A model generated the notes under the pieces. It did no database searches, had not been told where the DNA came from, and saw nothing but the letters and a program-made list of their open reading frames with translations. Both the position numbers and the translations under genes were made by a program. This document shows, piece after piece, positions 20,059-28,677 of a stretch of 64,000 nucleotides of DNA (positions are counted from its first letter, which is position 1; the number at the start of each line of letters is the position of its first letter). The DNA lies in contig CAAGHA010000030.1 in assembly GCA_900769555.1 (NCBI GenBank), positions 6,300 to 70,299 on the forward strand, written 5' to 3'. The stretch is from Bacteroidales bacterium (GTDB taxonomy: Bacteria > Bacteroidota > Bacteroidia > Bacteroidales > Paludibacteraceae).

Positions 20059-22521
20059 ATGAATATTTCGTATAATTGGTTAAAGAAGTACATTGCTTTG
20101 GACATGGAGCCGGAAGCAGTTTCAAAAATTTTAACATCCATAGGACTTGAGGTGGGTGGCGTTGAAGAAGTCGAAACCATAAAAGGAGGATTGAAAGGTT
20201 TGGTTGTTGGCGCTGTTGTCGAGGCAGAAAATCATCCGGACTCAGATCATTTACATATTGCGAAAGTTGATGTTGGTAGTGACGAGTTATTGCAAATCGT
20301 TTGTGGCGCTCCAAATTGCCGTGCCGGAATAAAGACGATAGTGGCAACTATTGGTACTAAATTATACGATGGAGATAATTCGTTTACTATTAAACGTTCT
20401 AAATTGAGAGGTGTTGAATCATTTGGAATGTTGTGCGCTGAAGATGAAATCGGAGTAGGTACGAGTCATGATGGTATTATTGAGTTACCTTCAGATGCTG
20501 TTGTCGGAACTTTAGCAAAGGATTATTATAATGTAGAGAGTGATTATTTGTTTGAAGTAGATATTACGCCTAATCGTATTGATGCTGCTTCTCATTTTGG
20601 TGTAGCTCGTGATTTGGCTGCTTATTTTTCGTTAAGAGGTAATAAATACCCTTTGACAAAACCAGATGTTTCGGCTTTTAAGGTTGATAATACAGATGCT
20701 CAGATTAAAGTTACAATTGAAAATACAGAGGCATGTCCGAGGTATTCCGGTCTAACAATTTCTAATGTAACCGTAAAAGAGTCTCCGGATTGGTTGAAGA
20801 ATGCATTGAGAACCATTGGTCTTCGTCCGATTAATAATGTTGTGGATATCACTAATTATGTACTTCATGCAATGGGACAGCCTTTGCATGCTTTTGATTT
20901 AGATAAAGTTGCAGGAAATCATATAATCGTTAAGAATTTGTCGGAAGGTACTAAGTTTACTACTTTAGATGGTATTGAACGAACATTAAGTGCCGATGAT
21001 TTGATGATTTGTGATGAAGCCGGAGGTGCTTGTATTGCCGGCGTTTTCGGAGGTTTAAATTCTGGAGTTACAGAAGAGACTAAAAACGTATTTTTGGAGA
21101 GTGCTTATTTTAACCCGGTCTCTGTTCGGAAAACCGCTCGTCGTCATGGATTAAATACGGATGCTTCTTTCCGTTTTGAACGAGGTTGTGATCCTAATAA
21201 CACCCTCTATATTTTGAAGTTTGCTTCTCTTTTGATTAAAGAGGTTGCCGGAGGTACAATTTCTAGTGAAGTGTTTGATAATTATCCATGTGCTGTTGAG
21301 CCATTTAAGGTTGAGTTGACTTTCTCAAAGATCAATTCTTTGATAGGTAAGGAGATTGATAAAAATGAAGTCCTAACGATATTGAAAGGTTTAGAAATCG
21401 AGGTGTTGAAACAAGATGGTGATTCACTCTCTTTGGCAGTTCCTTCTTATCGTGTGGATGTACAACGAGATGTGGATGTGATTGAGGATATTTTGAGAAT
21501 TTATGGCTATGATAATGTTGAAGCAGGATCTTCTTTAAAATCGTCTATCGCTTATTCTGTAAATCCTAATAGTGTTAAGTTACAAGAGTTGGCTTCTAAT
21601 CAACTTTCCGGTGCCGGTTTCCACGAAATCTTAAATAACTCGTTAACCAAAGTTTCGTACTATTCAGATTGTGAAAGTTTTCCGGCTTCTTCATCTGTTA
21701 ATGTAATGAATCCGTTGAGTGCAGATTTGGGGTGTATGAGACAAACTTTGTTGTTTGGGGGATTGGAAAGTATTGCTTATAATGCAAATCGTAAAAATCC
21801 TGATTTGAAGTTCTATGAGTTTGGTAATTGTTATCATTTTGATTCAAGTAAAGAGTCAACTCAAGATAATCCTCTAAAACCTTATTCTGAAGATTATCAC
21901 TTGGCATTATGGCTAACCGGAAACAAATCAGCAGGAAATTGGACTGTAAAGCAAGAAAAAAGTAGTTTCTTTCAATTAAGAGCCTATGTTAACAATGTCT
22001 TGGTTAAGTTGGGAGTTAATGTAGATAATTTATTGGTTGAGTCTTATTCTGATGATTTGTTGTCAGATGGGTTGCGTTATTTGTCTCGTCGAGGAAAGAT
22101 TATTGCAACAATGGGTATCTTGTCTAAAAAATGGCAAAAGAAGTTTGACATTGACAACGATGTATATTTTGCTGATATTGTTTGGACTGATATGTTGGTC
22201 GAATTGAAGTCGCATAAGGTCACTTATTCGGAAATTTCTAAATACCCGGAGGTGAAAAGAGATTTAGCCTTGTTAATTGATAAAAATATCTCTTTTGCAG
22301 AGATTGTTAAGATTGCAAATGAAACAGAACGTAAGTTGTTGAAAGATGTTTATTTGTTTGATGTGTATGAGGGAAAGAATTTACCAAGTGATAAAAAGTC
22401 TTATGCTGTAAGTTTTATTCTTCAAGATGAAACTAAAACATTGACAGACGTTCAAATTGATGCGATTATGAATAAGTTAATGAAGAATTTTGATGATAAA
22501 TTGGATGCAAAGATTAGATAA
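20059..22521 (+). CDS. pheT: phenylalanine-tRNA ligase beta subunit
   Basis: An 820-residue subunit of the alpha2beta2 synthetase. The EMAP/tRNA-binding domain is at about 40-150 (ENHPDSDHLHIAKVDVG). B3/B4 editing and B5 domains follow in the middle (RFERGCDPNNT at about 375, PSYRVDVQRDVDVIEDILRI at about 475). The FDX-ACB anticodon-binding domain is at the C-terminus (SKYPEVKRDLALLID at about 725). Full length and intact. pheS is not adjacent, as is common in Bacteroidetes. A repeat element begins 9 nt after the stop, before the terminator. Confidence 0.97.
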   Translation: MNISYNWLKKYIALDMEPEAVSKILTSIGLEVGGVEEVETIKGGLKGLVVGAVVEAENHPDSDHLHIAKVDVGSDELLQIVCGAPNCRAGIKTIVATIGTKLYDGDNSFTIKRSKLRGVESFGMLCAEDEIGVGTSHDGIIELPSDAVVGTLAKDYYNVESDYLFEVDITPNRIDAASHFGVARDLAAYFSLRGNKYPLTKPDVSAFKVDNTDAQIKVTIENTEACPRYSGLTISNVTVKESPDWLKNALRTIGLRPINNVVDITNYVLHAMGQPLHAFDLDKVAGNHIIVKNLSEGTKFTTLDGIERTLSADDLMICDEAGGACIAGVFGGLNSGVTEETKNVFLESAYFNPVSVRKTARRHGLNTDASFRFERGCDPNNTLYILKFASLLIKEVAGGTISSEVFDNYPCAVEPFKVELTFSKINSLIGKEIDKNEVLTILKGLEIEVLKQDGDSLSLAVPSYRVDVQRDVDVIEDILRIYGYDNVEAGSSLKSSIAYSVNPNSVKLQELASNQLSGAGFHEILNNSLTKVSYYSDCESFPASSSVNVMNPLSADLGCMRQTLLFGGLESIAYNANRKNPDLKFYEFGNCYHFDSSKESTQDNPLKPYSEDYHLALWLTGNKSAGNWTVKQEKSSFFQLRAYVNNVLVKLGVNVDNLLVESYSDDLLSDGLRYLSRRGKIIATMGILSKKWQKKFDIDNDVYFADIVWTDMLVELKSHKVTYSEISKYPEVKRDLALLIDKNISFAEIVKIANETERKLLKDVYLFDVYEGKNLPSDKKSYAVSFILQDETKTLTDVQIDAIMNKLMKNFDDKLDAKIR

Positions 22522-22530
22522 ATATATTAA

Positions 22531-22720
22531 GGTAACTTCTATAAATTACGAATTTTGTTTCTTAATGTAATAAATTCTATTTCGGATACTTTTGGATTTA
22601 TTTGCGAGATATTGCTTATATTTACTTGGTTACGATACTTGTATTACTTCTTAAATAAATATAAACGATTTAACTCAAATGTTCTTCAAAATCATCTCGA
22701 CCTAATTTATAGAGCTTACT
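22531..22720 (-). repeat. TTAA element, full copy D
   Basis: A 190-bp copy bounded by TTAA direct repeats (22527-22530 and 22721-22724). The central stem-loop (22632-22647) has A-T in place of G-C at one inner pair, keeping the pairing. It lies between the pheT stop and the terminator at 22749, so it should be part of the pheT 3' UTR. Confidence 0.92.
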
Positions 22721-22748
22721 TTAAAATGATAAATGCTGTTTAAATAGA

Positions 22749-22794
22749 AAAAGAGCATCAAAGTTTAGTTGAAATTTTGATGCTCTTTTTGTTT
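22749..22794. terminator. bidirectional terminator between pheT and tex
   Basis: A perfect 14-bp stem (22749-22762 with 22776-22789), with A-rich and T-rich flanks on the two sides. It sits between the convergent ends of pheT and tex and can serve both. Confidence 0.9.
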
Positions 22795-22818
22795 GTTATT
22801 CCTTTTTATCTAATCTTA

Positions 22819-24939
22819 TCAATTTATAATCAAGGATAGTTGAATTCTTTTTCTATCTAAATCTACCTCTATAACCTTTACATTTACGTGTTGATGAAGC
22901 GATACGACTTCTGCCGGATTATTAATGAAATGATCTGCCATTTGTGAGATATGAACCAATCCGTTTTCTTTTACACCAATATCCACAAATGCCCCGAAGT
23001 TTGTTACATTGGTAACTATTCCAGGATAAGTGATACCAATTTTTACATCTTCAATTGTTCTAATTGTTGGGTCAAATTCAAATATTTTAATTGCTTTCCT
23101 TTTATCCAGTCCGGGTTTATCCAACTCTTCCATAATGTCTTTTAAGGTGGGCAACCCGATAGTTTCTGTTATATATTTTTCCAGAACGATTTTTTTTCGT
23201 TGTTCTTTATTTGCAATTAATTCATCGACTGTACAACCCAAATCTTTTGCCATTTTTTTCACAATAGGATAACTTTCAGGATGAACAGCAGTATTATCTA
23301 ATGGGTTATCCCCGTTAGAAATTCGTAAAAATCCAGCACATTGTTCGTATGCTTTTGAACCCAAACGAGGAACTTTTTTTAGTGTCTCACGATTTTGAAA
23401 TGCTCCATTTTCAGCTCTGTACGCTACAATATTTTGAGCCAATTGGGGACCTAATCCTGAGATGTATGTTAGTAAGTGTTTACTAGCTGTATTTAGATTG
23501 ACACCTACCAAGTTTACGCTATTTACAACAGTTTGGTCGAGCGAGCGTTTAAGTTTTGATTGATCCACATCGTGTTGATATTGCCCTACACCGATTGATT
23601 TAGCATCTATTTTTACCAATTCTGCCAATGGATCCATCAATCGACGACCAATAGAAACTGCTCCACGAACGGTAACGTCATAGTTAGGAAACTCCTCTCT
23701 TGCAATTGGGGAAGCAGAATAGATGGATGCTCCATTTTCGCTTACCACAAAAACTTGCACTTTATGGTCGAAACGAATGTTTTGGATAAATTGTTCGGTT
23801 TCTCGGCTAGCGGTTCCGTTACCAATTGATATAGCTTCGATTTGATACGTTTCAACCAAATGAGAGATTTTAGATATGGCTTTTGAACGTTCATTTTGCG
23901 GTGGGTGAGGGTAGATGGTTTCGTTATGTAACAAATTCCCTTGCGCATCTAAACAAACAACTTTGCATCCGGTTCTGTATCCGGGGTCTATTGCCAACAC
24001 TCTTTTTTCTCCTAAAGGAGGAGCCATAAGTAGTTGTTTAAGGTTTTCTGCAAATACTTTAATTGCTTCATCATCTGCTTTTTCTTTGCTGTTGGCAGAA
24101 AATTCTGTTTCCATTGATGGTTTTATCAATCGTTTGTATCCATCAATTACAGCCTCTTGAACGATTTTAGATGATTCTGTTTTTCCTTTTACGAATAGTG
24201 GATAAATACGATCTAAATTACGTTCATCATCTGAAGATATAGATACTCGTAAGTAACCTTCGTTTTCACCTCGTCTCATAGCTAACAATCGGTGAGAACT
24301 ACATCTTTTTAGTGGCTCAGAAAGATCAAAGTAGTCTTTGAATTTCTCTCCCTCTTTCTCTTTTCCTTTTATGACTTTAGAGGTAATAATGGCCTCTCTG
24401 CTGTAATTTTGACGAATACGATCTCTTGCAACTTCATTTTCACTGACCCATTCTGCGATGATGTCTGAGGCACCTTGAAGAGCCTCTTCAATGTTGTTTA
24501 CGTCTCCTTTGACGTATGCCAATGCCTTACTTTCAGGATCATTTTCGTTTTGCCTGAATATGTGATGTGCAAGAGGTTCTAATCCTTTTTCTCTTGCAAT
24601 CTCTGCTTTTGTCCTTCGTTTGGGTTTGTAAGGTAAATAAAGGTCCTCTAATTCAACCAATCCGGTGCATTCGGAAATCTTTTTCTTTAATGTATCTGTC
24701 AATTTACCTTGTTCTTCAATACTTTTTAAAACTGATTCTTTCCGTTTTTCTAATTCTGTTAATTTTTCATATTGAAGTTGAATTTCTTGAATTTGCACCT
24801 CGTTTAATTCCCCTGTTCGTTCTTTTCTATATCGACTTATAAATGGGATGGTTGCCCCTTCTAAAAGAAGTTTAATGGTGTTTTCTACTTGATATTCTTG
24901 TAAATTTAATTGCTTTGCAATAACAGAATAAAATGTCAT
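22819..24939 (-). CDS. tex: Tex-type RNA-binding protein
   Basis: A 706-residue S1-domain protein of the Tex/Spt6-like family. It has an N-terminal helical region, a YqgF/RNase H-like domain (VLAIDPGYRTGCKVV at about 335), tandem helix-hairpin-helix motifs (ISGLGPQLAQNIVAYR at about 500), and a C-terminal S1 domain (TNVTNFGAFVDIGVKENGLVHISQ at about 640). The family acts in transcription and RNA processing. I prefer the ATG at 24939 over an upstream one at 24993. The Tex N-terminus starts there, and the -7 box lies between the two. Confidence 0.95.
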   Translation of the reverse strand: MTFYSVIAKQLNLQEYQVENTIKLLLEGATIPFISRYRKERTGELNEVQIQEIQLQYEKLTELEKRKESVLKSIEEQGKLTDTLKKKISECTGLVELEDLYLPYKPKRRTKAEIAREKGLEPLAHHIFRQNENDPESKALAYVKGDVNNIEEALQGASDIIAEWVSENEVARDRIRQNYSREAIITSKVIKGKEKEGEKFKDYFDLSEPLKRCSSHRLLAMRRGENEGYLRVSISSDDERNLDRIYPLFVKGKTESSKIVQEAVIDGYKRLIKPSMETEFSANSKEKADDEAIKVFAENLKQLLMAPPLGEKRVLAIDPGYRTGCKVVCLDAQGNLLHNETIYPHPPQNERSKAISKISHLVETYQIEAISIGNGTASRETEQFIQNIRFDHKVQVFVVSENGASIYSASPIAREEFPNYDVTVRGAVSIGRRLMDPLAELVKIDAKSIGVGQYQHDVDQSKLKRSLDQTVVNSVNLVGVNLNTASKHLLTYISGLGPQLAQNIVAYRAENGAFQNRETLKKVPRLGSKAYEQCAGFLRISNGDNPLDNTAVHPESYPIVKKMAKDLGCTVDELIANKEQRKKIVLEKYITETIGLPTLKDIMEELDKPGLDKRKAIKIFEFDPTIRTIEDVKIGITYPGIVTNVTNFGAFVDIGVKENGLVHISQMADHFINNPAEVVSLHQHVNVKVIEVDLDRKRIQLSLIIN

Positions 24940-24961
24940 ATTAAATTGTTTTTGTTTTATA

Positions 24962-24969
24962 CAAAGATA
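24962..24969 (-). promoter_or_regulatory. tex promoter, -7 box
   Basis: TATCTTTG on the minus strand, 23 nt upstream of the preferred tex ATG. It lies inside the longer reading frame, which argues against the upstream start at 24993. Confidence 0.5.
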
Positions 24970-25142
24970 ATAATTTTTATGTGTGTAGGTCAAAGTTTTG
25001 GTAGAATGTTTCTACTATGTTTTATTCCTAAAAAAATGCAAGCGTCAAAGATCCCTCCTTAACGCCTGCTTGATAGTCTGTATATATGTCTAATTTTCTT
25101 CAGAAAATCAATCTAGAGTTTTAATTCAATTTGTCAATGAAT

Positions 25143-26495
25143 TTATTTTATTAGAGGACTATCAATGATAACATACCCTCCATCTACTGCTTGAAACCAT
25201 GTGTCTGCTCCAAACCAATATAGTCTTTGGTTTACAATTACTCGTTTGCTACCCTCCGGTAATTCTGCAATAAAGTTTGTGTCATCATATACCACTTCAG
25301 GTGCATCAACGATGGTAAATTGTTTGCCGTGAGGCATGAACCATGTGTTTTCACCATAGTAGTATGTTACTCCATTGATGGAAATGATTTCACAATTGAA
25401 TGGAAGTGAATTTAGTACTACCGCTTGGGTCGGACTGATTGGTCTGTCTATGATAACATACTGTGTATTCTTTTTTGCAAACCATACGCCATCGCTATAC
25501 CAATATGGTGTACTTCCAATATATACTTGCACGCAAGTGAATGGAAGAGTTGCAAATGTTAGGATTGGACGTGCTATTAATTCGTATCCTAGTTTTGCAT
25601 GCCATAAGTAGAACAAGCCATTGTGTACATAGTAGCGGTGTTTGCCATGGTTGAAGAAACGTGCATGTTCGTGAATTCTGTCATAGTATTTATGTCCACC
25701 GTGAATATGTAATTTGGGTGCCGGACCGTTGTGGAAAATCACAGGACGTGGAGCCGGTTTAAAATCTTTTGGATGTGCTTGCACTTTCCCCATACTACCT
25801 TTCTTTACCATGTTTGAAGAAACTTGTCCTTTCTTTTCTACCTTCGTAGCTTTGGCTTTCATGCGGTTATCACTGTTTTTCACAGCAAGATTGCTTGATG
25901 CATTTCCAGAACTTTTAGTGTTTGAACTCACTCTTGTTGATTGAGTGGTATTGCCACTAGATCTAGTTGTTCCATTTGATGCAGAGCTTTTTCTTGTTGT
26001 TGTGCTGCTGCTTGATGTGCGAGTTGCAGATGAAGAACGAGTACTACTATTATTGTTCACGCTTGAACGATTTGTAGTGTTATTGTTTGATGAACGAGTG
26101 TTTGCACTTGATGTGCGTGTATTTGTTCCACTATTGATAGTTGAGCGAGTTGCTGAACTATTGGTGGTAGAACGTGTTGTACTTGAATTTACACTCTTGT
26201 TGTTTGTCGCACGTGATGTATTGTTGACAGTTGAGCGTGTGCTGCTTGTGGTTGCAGCAGGACGTGTTGCTGTTGATCGTGTATTGCTTGAACTGACAGC
26301 AGAACGAGTACTGGCGCTTGAACTGCTAGGACGTGAAGCCTGACTTTTTGTAGCTGACGAACTTCTACTTACGGAAGATGAACTTCTAGTGCTTGCGCTT
26401 CTGTTGCTTTCTCCTCCACTGCTTCTTTGTGCTGTTGCCGGAATGCAAACTACCGCTATCGCGATTAGTATTGCTATGATTTTATTTGTTTTCAT
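25143..26495 (-). CDS. Ser/Thr/Asn/Arg-rich secreted protein, DUF6515-like
   Basis: A 450-residue exported protein. The signal peptide is about residues 1-22. A low-complexity region follows (about 23-210), built from short Ser-Ser-x-Thr-Arg-Ser units with many Asn. A basic linker holds HGGHKYYDRIHEHARFF (about 265). At the C-terminus are three tandem repeats of about 45 residues, each with an LP-x-x-[CS] start, a Gly-x-x-Tyr-[WY] turn and a W[FV]-x core, ending near YVIID. This matches proteins labelled DUF6515 in Bacteroidetes, whose function is unknown. It is monocistronic. The Ser-rich region could be a flexible surface stalk (inference). Confidence 0.7.
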   Translation of the reverse strand: MKTNKIIAILIAIAVVCIPATAQRSSGGESNRSASTRSSSSVSRSSSATKSQASRPSSSSASTRSAVSSSNTRSTATRPAATTSSTRSTVNNTSRATNNKSVNSSTTRSTTNSSATRSTINSGTNTRTSSANTRSSNNNTTNRSSVNNNSSTRSSSATRTSSSSTTTRKSSASNGTTRSSGNTTQSTRVSSNTKSSGNASSNLAVKNSDNRMKAKATKVEKKGQVSSNMVKKGSMGKVQAHPKDFKPAPRPVIFHNGPAPKLHIHGGHKYYDRIHEHARFFNHGKHRYYVHNGLFYLWHAKLGYELIARPILTFATLPFTCVQVYIGSTPYWYSDGVWFAKKNTQYVIIDRPISPTQAVVLNSLPFNCEIISINGVTYYYGENTWFMPHGKQFTIVDAPEVVYDDTNFIAELPEGSKRVIVNQRLYWFGADTWFQAVDGGYVIIDSPLIK

Positions 26496-26721
26496 GTCCG
26501 TAAATTTTAATTGTTATACATTCTCTTTCTGCTAATTAAAGTTCAATTTTCATGCCAAAAAGTAAAGTTGACTTTGTGTTTGTTTGCCTTTTGGGTTCAA
26601 ATGGGCGCTATTTAATGATAAAATGTTATAATTTATCGACGAATTTATGCATTCACCTCTCTATTTCTCACTTTTTATATAAATAATCTCTCCTATTTTG
26701 TTGAAATATATCAATTTTTAT

Positions 26722-27537
26722 CTATCCGCAAAGTGTATATAAATCTTTTCTCGGATTGATAATCATAACCGGAACCTTTGATTTTTTAATAACGGATAGC
26801 TCTTTGGGTCCGAAAATTATGTCATCAATGCCATAGTCTCGGGAAGAACTGATTAGAATCATATCTGCAGCCAGTTCTTCCGCCTTTTTAGCCGCTTCGA
26901 TTTCAACTTTAAAACTATCTTTTTTTGCTTCCACCATTTGATAGCTTAATCCAAATTTTTCTAATAGAGTTTTTATTGAATCTGCATTGTTTTTAGCTCT
27001 GCTCCCGTAATCATTCGCCGGCATTAATAATATTTCTGCATTTAAGAATCTTCCCATGCCACTGCAAAAGATTCCTTTTTCTTTTTCTTCTACTAAAAAT
27101 CCAACGGGAACTAATACTTTTTTAATTTCTATAGTATGGTTGCTTTGTACTATATAGTAGGGTATTCGTAATTCTCTACAGATTTTTAGCAGTTCTCGTG
27201 TTTTGTTTAGAGGTTTTTCATCGCACTGTTCGAAAATTAAAACGCCTCCTTCATTTAATTCTATAAAGTCAGTTAGATTTTCTTGCTCAATTATTGCATA
27301 TTCTAATGCTTTTTTTGTATGACTTTTATAGTCGTCACACCATTGCTTAAATTGTGACTCATAATTCCTTTTTTCACTGTTTTGTGGAGATAGACCTAAG
27401 AATGCTATCTCTTTATCATGAGCATCAGATAATATCAAAGCCAACTCAAATCCCTTTTGAGGAAAATGATTGGGATGTGCCACAACAAAGATTAACTCTT
27501 TGGATAGTTCTTCTTTTGATTTTATTACTTGTTCCAT
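26722..27537 (-). CDS. universal stress protein family, two-domain
   Basis: A 271-residue protein with two UspA-like halves. The second half carries the clearer pattern: KKVLVPVGF at about 138 and a C-terminal ADMILISSSRDYGIDDIIFGP, then KSKVPVMIINP. The usual G-2x-G-9x-G-S ATP-binding motif is not obvious, so nucleotide binding is uncertain. Cytoplasmic, no signal peptide. It is monocistronic and divergent from the nucleoside phosphorylase gene. The intergenic region 26496-26721 is AT-rich with no gene. Confidence 0.75.
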   Translation of the reverse strand: MEQVIKSKEELSKELIFVVAHPNHFPQKGFELALILSDAHDKEIAFLGLSPQNSEKRNYESQFKQWCDDYKSHTKKALEYAIIEQENLTDFIELNEGGVLIFEQCDEKPLNKTRELLKICRELRIPYYIVQSNHTIEIKKVLVPVGFLVEEKEKGIFCSGMGRFLNAEILLMPANDYGSRAKNNADSIKTLLEKFGLSYQMVEAKKDSFKVEIEAAKKAEELAADMILISSSRDYGIDDIIFGPKELSVIKKSKVPVMIINPRKDLYTLCG

Positions 27538-27635
27538 ACTTGCAAAGTAACAAATTATTTTGGAATCTCAAAAATCTATTTATGATCCTTTTTAGTTAAA
27601 ATGTATTTCCTATTGAAACAAATCCGCTTTGAATA

Positions 27636-27666
27636 TTTGCATAATTTAAATATTCTTATAACTTTG
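27636..27666 (+). promoter_or_regulatory. promoter of the nucleoside phosphorylase-tilS operon
   Basis: TTTG (27636-27639), exactly 19 nt, then TAACTTTG (27659-27666): a perfect fit to the Bacteroidetes promoter. The predicted leader is about 120 nt and shows no riboswitch that I recognise. Confidence 0.75.
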
Positions 27667-27795
27667 CTATAGAAGTTAATTAAATTTATTTAGTGATTAT
27701 TTGGAAGTTGTTTTGAATTTGAAAGCAAACTATTATCAAAAGTACTAAGTAAAAGGGATAATACTTCTCGGTTAAATATAAATACAAGTTGAGTT

Positions 27796-28677
27796 ATGAC
27801 AAAACGCATTATTCCCTCTTCAGAGTTAATTATCAATGCAGATGGATCGGTTTTTCATTTGCATTTGCGTCCGGAGCAGTTGGCTGATACAGTTATTTTA
27901 GTTGGTGATCCGGCTCGAGTGGATATGGTAGCCTCTTTTTTTGATAAAATTGAATTGGATGTTGCCAGTAGAGAATTTCATACAATAACGGGTGTTTATC
28001 GTGGTAAACGTATCTCTTGTGTTTCTCATGGAATAGGAACGGATAATATTGATATCGTTTTGACGGAGTTGGATGCGTTGAAGAATGTAGATTTCAATAC
28101 AAGAGAAATAAAATCGAAATTTACGCAATTAACACTTGTTAGAATTGGGACTTCGGGTGGATTGCAACCATTTTGTCCGGTGGGGTCTAATGTTGTTTCT
28201 TGTCGTTCTATTGGATTTGATGGTTTGTTGAATTTTTATAGTGTTCCTGAAGATTATATTGATTTGGATTTTGAGAGTGCATTTTGCGAATATGTAGGGT
28301 GGGGGAATCGTTTGGCCTCTCCTTATGTGGTATCTGCTGATGAGGATTTGGTCGAGAAAATTGGGAAAGATATGGTGAAGGGAGTTACAATTTCTGCTCC
28401 GGGATTTTATGGTCCGCAGGGTCGCTATGTCAGATTGCCGCTTGCGTTTCCTCTATTAAATGAAAAAATTGGCTCTTTTGAGTATAAGGGTGAAAGGATT
28501 ACCAACTTTGAAATGGAAAGTTCTGCTCTTGCCGGGTTGGCTCGTTTATTAGGTCATAAGGCTGTTACTATTTGTAATATTATTGCCGGAAGGGTTGACA
28601 AGAGTATGAATACAGAGTATAAAGGTGGGATGGCTGAATTGATTAAAATTGTTTTAGAACGTTTGACAAATGATTGA
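27796..28677 (+). CDS. nucleoside phosphorylase (uridine phosphorylase-like)
   Basis: A 293-residue PNP/UDP-family enzyme that cleaves nucleosides to base and ribose-1-phosphate in the cytoplasm. Visible features are VILVGDPARVDMV near the N-terminus, SHGIGTDNIDIVLTEL for phosphate and ribose binding, RIGTSGGLQP (about 117), and NFEMESSALAGLARLLGH (about 237), whose glutamate contacts ribose. The pattern is closest to uridine phosphorylase-like members, but the base specificity cannot be settled by eye. It overlaps tilS by 8 nt, so the two are co-transcribed. Confidence 0.88.
   Translation: MTKRIIPSSELIINADGSVFHLHLRPEQLADTVILVGDPARVDMVASFFDKIELDVASREFHTITGVYRGKRISCVSHGIGTDNIDIVLTELDALKNVDFNTREIKSKFTQLTLVRIGTSGGLQPFCPVGSNVVSCRSIGFDGLLNFYSVPEDYIDLDFESAFCEYVGWGNRLASPYVVSADEDLVEKIGKDMVKGVTISAPGFYGPQGRYVRLPLAFPLLNEKIGSFEYKGERITNFEMESSALAGLARLLGHKAVTICNIIAGRVDKSMNTEYKGGMAELIKIVLERLTND

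Noticed and set aside
25030..25090. Imperfect hairpin between tex and the Ser-rich protein gene
   Set aside because: The arms have several mismatches, and no T-tract on either strand makes it a convincing terminator.
25945..26343. 132-codon open frame antisense to the Ser-rich secreted protein
   Set aside because: It is a Leu/Val-rich mirror of the repetitive Ser/Thr/Arg codons on the other strand. The minus-strand gene has the signal peptide and folded domain.
27667..27795. Leader of the phosphorylase-tilS operon as a possible third-family repeat or riboswitch
   Set aside because: Only a short TTATCAAAA-type match to the third family and no paired ends. No known riboswitch core was recognised.
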